Source: Oasisia sp. SBJ-2009 (Eukaryota > Annelida > Polychaeta > Sabellida > Siboglinidae). From it: a stretch of DNA of 64,000 nucleotides. A program made the translations under genes and the position numbers. Below are positions 58,508 to 64,000 of this stretch, piece after piece. Each line of letters begins with the position of its first letter. Position 1 is the stretch's first letter. The notes under the pieces are model-generated. The model did no database searches and had not been told where the DNA came from. It saw only the letters and a list, made by a program, of their open reading frames with translations. The stretch spans positions 34,154,193-34,218,192 of the forward strand of contig OZ024861.1 of the NCBI GenBank assembly GCA_964017155.1, in the 5' to 3' direction.

Positions 58508-58786
58508 TTCCACAGGAACCTGGGCTTCATTGCATCCCGGAGGAGGATGCAATGACTGTCACCATAACTAAAGGTGATGGCAAAGTAGACAAGTTCAGTT
58601 TGACCTGCAGCAAGTGTAATGATACATCACGACGTGAGGACGAGACAGACAACATCAAGACTCGATACACTAACCTCGTTCCCTACACAACATACTCATT
58701 TAAGGGCACCGCCATTGCTGGCACAGAAGCAAACCACCGCAAGGAAAGTGATATTGCTTCCTTGGATTGCAAGGCAAATGAGGGTC
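58508..58786 (+). CDS. Exon E14: cysteine-bearing FN3-like domain
   Basis: 279 nt (93 codons), phase 1-1, acceptor CTTTTCTGTAG|TT and donor GGGTC|GTAAGT. It starts VPQEPGLHC, a common FN3 linker. Core pieces are MTVTITKGDGKVDKFSLTCS and YTNLVPYTTYSFKGTAIAG (F-strand). Four cysteines (LHC, LTC, SKC, LDC) could form two disulphides, unlike the nearly Cys-free upstream repeats. The B-strand Trp is absent. The start was chosen at 58508 rather than 58516 because only that keeps phase 1. Confidence 0.82.
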
Positions 58787-59136
58787 GTAAGTAAATATTT
58801 TATGTTTTATTATAATGAATATGTCATTATGTAGTTATCAATAGACGTATTGTATTTATTTATGGCATATATTATGACCACATGGGAATTTACGTTTAAA
58901 TTAGCCCAGTTCAATATGGCATATACAATTGTACGAAATAGAAGACATTCCACACCTTATGTCCCCCATTTCCATCCGAAAAGTATTTCTCCAGAAGAGT
59001 AGATGGCATTTAAGTCGATCGCCGACTTTGTTCTATCATGCCACAGTTTGACGTCATTGTTACATAAAACACACGGTATTTGTATATTTTGTTCTTTGTT
59101 ATGCAATGTCCTTGTTTAAAAAGGCATAAACAGGTT

Positions 59137-59179
59137 ATGGGCATATATAGGCATATATAGGCATATATAGGCATATATA

Positions 59180-59218
<39 letters not shown>

Positions 59219-59227
59219 ATATATATA

Positions 59228-59263
<36 letters not shown>

Positions 59264-59268
59264 TATAG

Positions 59269-59312
<44 letters not shown>
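59137..59312. repeat. GGCATATATA tandem repeat and (TA)n
   Basis: Four to five tandem GGCATATATA units (59139-59188) grade into TA tracts. ATATATAGTATATA occurs twice, and TATAGTGTTTACATATA / TATATATAAACACTGTATA (59265-59325) are inverted. Noncoding. Confidence 0.9.
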
Positions 59313-59317
<5 letters not shown>

Positions 59318-59397
59318 ACTGTATATGCAGTCCTAATGGGTCAATCAATGGTTCACATCAGCTAATAAAGATGTCATCGAACCCTCTGACAGTATAG

Positions 59398-59532
59398 AAA
59401 TACGATGGTGACGCACACCGCACCATTGTCACAGATTCCACCAACTACACTGTCCAGAAGTCCATTCCAGATTTGGACCTCAAGAGTAGAGTAAAGTTCT
59501 GCCAGTGGAGTAGAGTATTGAGATTGATTTGG
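59398..59532 (+). pseudogene. Possible FN3 exon relic
   Basis: One frame reads YDGDAHRTIVTDSTNYTVQK, then SIPDLDLKSRVKFCQW, resembling the E-to-F strand part of an FN3 domain (x-Y-T-V-x-x-x-I-x-x-L-x-x-x). An in-frame TAG lies just upstream (59393) and there is no clear donor, so this is more likely a remnant of an exon copy than a used exon. The similarity is suggestive only. Confidence 0.3.
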
Positions 59533-59815
59533 TGAGCACATGCCTTGGCATAGACAGACTGATGCGGGATGCTGGTCTAACCATATAAAGACGTTAGTCT
59601 TCCGTTTTCAAGAAGTATATTTTACAACTACCGCATGTTCTCGTTCCGTTTACGTTTTGTCTGTAACTGGTATGTATGCCACACATTAAACATTGATCAT
59701 CACTCAAATCTGTCCAGCGAAATAAATTAAGGTCGCTGCCAAATCAATTAGAACCGCTATGTCATGTATATTTAGACAGCATTGTGCATGTTTAATATTG
59801 AGTCTTATTTTTTAG

Positions 59816-59958
59816 CACCATTTCCGGTCAAATTCTTCAAAATCACGTACACTAGTCCACGTCAACTTATGCTCTCATGGAAGGAACCAGCTGTCAAAAA
59901 TGGGATTCTCACAAAGTACACCGTTAGATACAGCGGAACATACATTGGAACTAAAGAG
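59816..59958 (+). CDS. Exon E15a: first part of membrane-proximal FN3 domain
   Basis: 143 nt, phase 1 start and phase 0 end. Acceptor TATTTTTTAG|CA; donor AAAGAG|GTAATG. It encodes FKITYTSPRQLMLSWKEPAV with the B-strand Trp, and KNGILTKYTVRYSGTYIGTK. The frame ends shortly into the intron. It is continued by E15b in phase 0, and the two junctions divide one FN3 domain, unlike the single-exon repeats upstream. Confidence 0.85.
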
Positions 59959-60437
59959 GTAATGTTCTAGGACAAGAGTTTAAATATTCCACCCGCTGTA
60001 TGCCCAGCACCGAAGACAGGGTTCCCACTGGTGCTGTCGTTGCCACCAATCCGGTGTGTGATGCTACTTCTTAACGTTAGCCAGCATTTGACACTAGCAT
60101 CGCGCAAGCGGTATCGCAATATAATTTTATGATTGCAATCGCGCAATCTTGCTTCAACTACAATAGTTGTAGCATTTATTTATGGTCCCTTAGTGCCATA
60201 TAAAACTGTTAACTGTTTTCCCGCGATCTGGATTGTCTGCTGCACAATTGTTGGAAATGTCGACTACTATCTTTACTTAGCGGTCTGCATTAATTTCCAG
60301 TTCATAAATTAATCTGCAAAATACGCTAAGCACATTTAAAATGAAGCGCACAATAATGATCACATAAAACGTGCAATTCTGTTACGATTACTACATAATT
60401 ATTATATTTGGTCTAATTTGTGATTATTAACTAACAG
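59959..60437. other. Intron E15a-E15b
   Basis: 479-bp intron. Nothing recognised. Confidence 0.55.
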
Positions 60438-60545
60438 AATGTGCCGGAAGACCACACGAAATTGATTACCATTAATGACGATAGCAGGACAACATATGCC
60501 ATCAACATCACAGGTTTGAAACATGGACACAACTACACGTTTGTG
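60438..60545 (+). CDS. Exon E15b: middle of membrane-proximal FN3 domain
   Basis: 108 nt (36 codons), phase 0-0, acceptor TTAACTAACAG|AA and donor TTTGTG|GTGAGT. It encodes DHTKLITINDDSRTTYAINI and TGLKHGHNYTFV, the E and F strands with the tyrosine corner (NYTF, also an N-glycosylation sequon). It is found only by joining frames from E15a, having no start codon of its own. Confidence 0.85.
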
Positions 60546-61124
60546 GTGAGTGATCGAAGAGAGAAGCAATGCTTATGACTGTGGATATATAACAACACAA
60601 TTCAGGTCATTCAAACCAAAATCATAATTGCCACGTGGAATCGCATATCATCAATTATTAATGTTTTGTTAGTTTATGTATAATTTGTAAGTTAAATAAT
60701 TCGGGGTTTGTCGTATTATTTGTGTTATGCTAAAGTGATACTATGTCAGTGATAATTATACATAATATGTTTTAATTTTCCAGTGTCACATAGATCCACT
60801 TGATATAATCGTTTCATCTTCAGCGATGGCGACCAACTGGTCATCCATCTGACTTTAATAAAAGAGTTTGGTTTGTACCGTTAGTGTGTTTCAGTAGTCT
60901 TGCAATGTGCTCTGAAGAATATGGTATCTTCGGAGGCGTTGCATAGTGATGACTATAAATGCACGGTTCTTCTACTGATAGTAAAATCACGTGGCTATTC
61001 CGCGGCCAGTATAGTCTTACTGTATTTTCTGAGTGAGCCACCTAGCTATCAGTGTGGCAGTGATCATACTGCAACGTCTGCGCTGTGTTTTCTCTAGATT
61101 CGCCTCGCATCCTGCCTGTAAGCC

Positions 61125-61200
<76 letters not shown>

Positions 61201-62520
61201 TGCGCGTGCGTGTGCGTGTGTGTAACCAACTACAATTATAGTTTGTTATAAGAAATCAACATAATACAAATAACATCACGTATGTATTACTATCTTTCGC
61301 ATATGCCCGGCTGTGCACTTTTAGCTCCCCACCGACACCGCGAGTTTCTTTGTTAAAAACAAGTGTTTTGTTTTGATATTGCTTCTGCAGTATTCATCAT
61401 TTAAAGTGCAATTCGTTCTATTGGTCAAATATTTTAGCCGTCGTAATTTACCTAGGCGATATTATAAGCCCTGAGACAAATCACGATTCACATTTGCGCA
61501 GTCTATCTAAGGCGATACGACACAAAGACATATGTGATCTATGTTTGAAGAAAAACAGGTTGTTACACCTCCTCGATACATAACAAAGAAATCAATAATG
61601 CACTATCATCTAGCAGTGTGTATAACATTTTCAATAACCTGTTAAATCGACGATGCCATTTTGGTGTATGTGCTAGGGAGCGTGCATGCTAATGTGCTTC
61701 TGTGTATGTATGCTTTATCTTGTTTAGTACTGTTTCAGGAGACCCGCCACATCATACTGATTACACGTATCCCATACGGATTTTAGCGGTTTTTTAAGTG
61801 TTACGGCCATACTCCATTTTGATAAGGATTTTAAGTAAATTTATGGAGAAACTATTTTAACCACATCATGTCTTTGTTACTAGGCCTGTATGCGTCACAA
61901 AACCATACAGCAATGGAATAATTAGTTACTGCTAGTGTCTAAGTAAATCGATTCGAAAGAACGAGATAAATCACCGATTAGTTTATTGTAGCGCGTAAAC
62001 TCATATATTATTTTTTTATTGTATTTTAGATAAATGTAATGTTAGCGCTCCCCAGACACATCACGATTTATTAAATTAAACATTATTTGTTTTAAGCATA
62101 AGTTTATAAAAAACATATGGGTGATTGTATTTATTTCGATTTCGCAATGCACACGCAAGACATCGCGTTTGACAAAGCCGGGTTTTGAGGCCCCGATGCG
62201 TCTGGGCTGCGCTAACTGCTCGCGCCTTGTGAAATCGGCTTATTTACGTCGACTCGATGGCATAAGAGTGATCTAAGACACAATTAAAAAATAACATAAG
62301 ACTTCTTTTCAGCGGGAGTGATGCAGAATGATATTCCAAACACAGATACATGGCAAAAACGTCGAAAAACACGTGACAAAAACATTTTGAAAAGGCATTA
62401 ATAACTTAGACCAGTTAACTGGAAGGTCTTATTAGTGATATGGATTGATACGGATTCTTACCGAATTTTAGGTCAAAAGTATGGATTGCTTTCCAAAAAC
62501 TGTTGCATGTCTGGTTTCAG
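60546..62520. other. Intron E15b-E15c
   Basis: 2.0 kb, with a (TG)n tract at 61129-61193. No exon or element recognised apart from that. Confidence 0.5.
61129..61193. repeat. (TG)n microsatellite
   Basis: About 65 bp of TG followed by TGCGTGCGCGTG variants (to about 61222), in the intron before E15c. Confidence 0.95.
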
Positions 62521-62584
62521 ATACATGCCTACAACTCTATTCAAGGATATCCGGCAGTTGCAAGTTTCCTCATTCCCATTTTAC
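62521..62584 (+). CDS. Exon E15c: predicted end of membrane-proximal FN3 domain
   Basis: 64 nt, phase 0 start and phase 1 end. Acceptor TCTGGTTTCAG|AT; donor TTTTAC|GTGCGT. Joined to E15b it gives NYTFV-IHAYNSIQGYPAV, which fits the FN3 F-G hairpin (Y-x-F-x-I-x-A-x-N-S-x-x-G). It exactly bridges the required phases between E15b (0) and E16 (1), and the junction codon is CCA, giving Pro-Pro-Thr. Several other AG sites in this interval were tested by eye and gave stops or wrong phase. The GTGCGT donor is weaker than the others. A prediction needing transcript support. Confidence 0.55.
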
Positions 62585-62806
62585 GTGCGTATATGGGACA
62601 GAAATGGATTAGTTTATATAATTCTACTTAATGATCATGTTTTCATGTGTATGATGATTACGGAAATAGAGATACAAACATAAATTTATTTATTTTACGT
62701 CGATGCTATGTTGCAAAGAATCGACAATATAATTTGATTGGTAAAAGAAACACCAAACAAATGTATTAATGATGTCAGAATTGTAACAGTTATTCCCAGT
62801 TAAATA

Positions 62807-62882
<76 letters not shown>

Positions 62883-62895
62883 TTGACATTTTCAG
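62585..62895. other. Intron E15c-E16
   Basis: 311-bp intron with (TA)n at 62812-62868 followed by (CA)n, 14 bp from the acceptor region of E16. Confidence 0.6.
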
Positions 62896-63381
62896 CACCT
62901 ACAACAATCATGCCTATACTTTCCGGCAAACCCCGCCTGCAAGACCTCAGCACAACTACTGAACACCAGTTTCAAGTGGAATTCCAGAATGTCTTTTCAG
63001 ATGACTACGGATTTGTTGATAGCTATTCTGTCATTGTAACGAACAAACGGGATGATCCAGTTTTAAACAAAACCGTCATCCCTTACTGGTCGTCGATGAA
63101 GGCATCAGAAGATTCAATTTTCACCTATGTCGCCATAGAGAAATGTGTCACATTATTCTCTGATGGCGATGCGTGCTGGCGCAAAAAGAGAGTTAAGCGT
63201 ATAGTCAACTCTGCCATTACGGTCACAGTGACAATAGGTGGAGACAAAGACTGTGATGCGACTATGGAAGGAGCATGCAATGGTGCGTTGTCACCCAGTA
63301 CCACGTATTACATCAAACTGAGGGCTCATGGAGAAGATGACAAATACACAGACACTCCTTTGTCAGATGGAATTGACACAG
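62896..63381 (+). CDS. Exon E16: R3 RPTP-type juxtamembrane ectodomain
   Basis: 486 nt (162 codons), phase 1-1, acceptor TTGACATTTTCAG|CA and donor GACACAG|GTGGGA. It opens with PTTIMPILSGKPRLQDLST and contains FQNVFSDDYGFVDSYSVIVT. It ends with CNGALSPSTTYYIKLRA and DKYTDTPLSDGIDT, resembling the NGPL.P.T.Y...RA...Y.DT..S..I.T block that precedes the transmembrane segment in R3 receptor phosphatases. The single long exon lacks normal FN3 spacing. It has four cysteines, an N-glycosylation sequon (NKT) and a dibasic run WRKKRVKRIV that fits the R-x-K/R-R convertase consensus twice. No TM helix or PTP domain is encoded in this exon. Membership in the R3 family is inferred from this block and the FN3 array. 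Confidence 0.8.
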
Positions 63382-63430
63382 GTGGGACAGCATTGTTTGC
63401 TAAACATTACTCTCAATGCTCTTGCTAAAG

Positions 63431-63522
63431 TCTCTGTTACGACAAGTAGGAATACCATTAAAATTAGTATACCACTACTACTACTACTATTTGTAGTAAC
63501 AGTGAGCGTAATAGTAATATAA
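63431..63522 (+). CDS. Candidate alternative last exon: hydrophobic C-terminus
   Basis: If a 49-bp intron (63382-63430, acceptor CTTGCTAAAG|TC) is removed, E16 continues in phase 1 as VSVTTSRNTIKIS, followed by the hydrophobic run IPLLLLLFVVTVSVIVI and an immediate stop (63520-63522). AATAAA follows at 63523-63528. Small polar residues, a short spacer and a terminal hydrophobic tail with no cytoplasmic part resemble a GPI-anchor signal or tail-less membrane anchor. The Leu run is encoded by (CTA)n, so it could be a coincidental microsatellite. Introns this short are not seen elsewhere in the gene. Confidence 0.35.
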
Positions 63523-63528
63523 AATAAA
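63523..63528 (+). terminator. Possible polyadenylation signal AATAAA
   Basis: AATAAA directly follows the stop codon of the candidate last exon. The sequence is AT-rich, so chance occurrence is quite possible. Confidence 0.3.
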
Positions 63529-63774
63529 TAGCATATACATCCATGAGAGCTATTGTATCCTAATGCAACTGCTGTAAAATATTTTGCCATGATTTTACTA
63601 GAATAACTTTGTGCAAGACATATAGTTTGTACTTCTCATACAGAAGCATTGTGACAAAACAGAGATGCGTGCTGCACCAGTGTCTTCTCTTCCCAATGGG
63701 TCAGTCGCCGAACTGAGAACGTTACTCTAGTTTTGTTTATGTTGTCTACTGCTGATTATGACATGTTCAGTGAA
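63529..63774. other. Sequence downstream of candidate last exon
   Basis: If E16 splices further downstream, this is intron; otherwise it is intergenic. No coding features are seen. Confidence 0.4.
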
Positions 63775-64000
63775 GAACAGAACAGAACAGAACAGAACAG
63801 AACAGAACAGAACAGAACAGAACAGAACAGAACAGAACAGAACAGAACAGAACAGAACAGAACAGAACAGAACAGAACAGAACAGAACAGAACAGAACAG
63901 AACAGAACAGAACAGAACAGAACAGAACAGAACAGAACAGAACAGAACAGAACAGAACAGAACAGAACAGAACAGAACAGAACAGAACAGAACAGAACAG
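63775..64000. repeat. (GAACA)n pentanucleotide array
   Basis: About 45 perfect GAACA/AACAG units to the last base of the window, with no visible variant unit. The array continues past the window or marks an assembly limit. Confidence 0.98.

Larger units (their letters stand above)
58787..59815. other. Intron E14-E15
   Basis: Contains tandem GGCATATATA repeats (59137-59185) and (TA)n tracts to 59312. 59376-59515 carries an FN3-like open frame without splice sites (see the relic entry). Otherwise plain. Confidence 0.5.

Noticed and set aside
60795..60860. Possible exon after TTTTCCAG at 60783
   Set aside because: No good donor, an early stop and no FN3 pattern.
61381..61470. Possible small exon after TTCTGCAG at 61392 as the missing part of FN3 domain 15
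   Set aside because: Open for some codons but without a consensus donor in the required phase and without FN3 residues; 62521-62584 fits much better.
62435..62683. 82-codon plus-strand frame
   Set aside because: Its register differs from the frame required by flanking exons, and it has no recognised domain; the overlapping 64-nt exon in another frame is preferred.

Overview
The window is eukaryotic, AT-rich, intron-rich animal DNA, most likely from a marine invertebrate. There are no bacterial-style operons. Coding sequence occurs as short exons bounded by consensus GT/AG splice sites, separated by introns full of non-LTR retrotransposons, LTR fragments, hAT-like and other inverted-repeat elements, SINEs and (TA)n/(TG)n microsatellites. 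I cannot name the species from the sequence.

One host gene can be followed on the + strand from about 5.5 kb to 63.4 kb. It encodes a long extracellular array of fibronectin type III (FN3) domains: at least 15 in this window, mostly one exon per domain. The last recognised exon (62896-63381) resembles the membrane-proximal region of R3-type receptor tyrosine phosphatases (vertebrate PTPRB/PTPRJ/PTPRO, insect Ptp10D). Nearly all exons are symmetric phase 1-1, and most predicted junctions read x-Pro (often Lys-Pro), as expected for FN3 linkers. The 5' end of the gene lies upstream of the window. No phosphatase catalytic domain is present; it is either downstream, or the gene ends at a possible alternative last exon with a hydrophobic C-terminus at 63431-63522.

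Layout: (1) 1-12.4 kb: three tandem copies of a ~3.2-3.4 kb unit, each with a near-identical FN3 exon and a tRNA-like SINE. The first copy is split by a 3.36 kb RTE-like LINE. (2) 12.6-16.6 kb: four FN3 exons in two paralogous pairs. (3) 16.6-26.6 kb: one single-exon FN3 domain and one split domain, among intronic repeats and long TA/TG microsatellites. (4) 26.6-44.1 kb: a 17.5 kb intron built from transposons: a hAT with 8-bp target duplication, LINE fragments, a foldback structure, a GC-rich minisatellite, a 965-bp TIR element, and a nested RTE/LTR-like/LINE cluster. (5) 44.1-45.2 kb: two FN3 exons and a decayed exon fragment. (6) 45.2-56.0 kb: a second transposon-filled intron with a CR1/L2-like LINE, a solo LTR with 4-bp target duplication, and a 3.0 kb TIR element nested in an LTR-like repeat. 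(7) 56.0-63.5 kb: the membrane-proximal FN3 exons and the juxtamembrane exon. One FN3 exon carries a 10-bp tandem duplication that breaks its frame. The window ends in a (GAACA)n pentanucleotide array.

The gene appears to have grown by local exon duplication at several ages: nearly identical triplet E1-E3, moderately diverged pairs E4/E5 and E6/E7, distant pair E10/E12, and at least one decayed exon copy. Transposons account for most of the remaining length.
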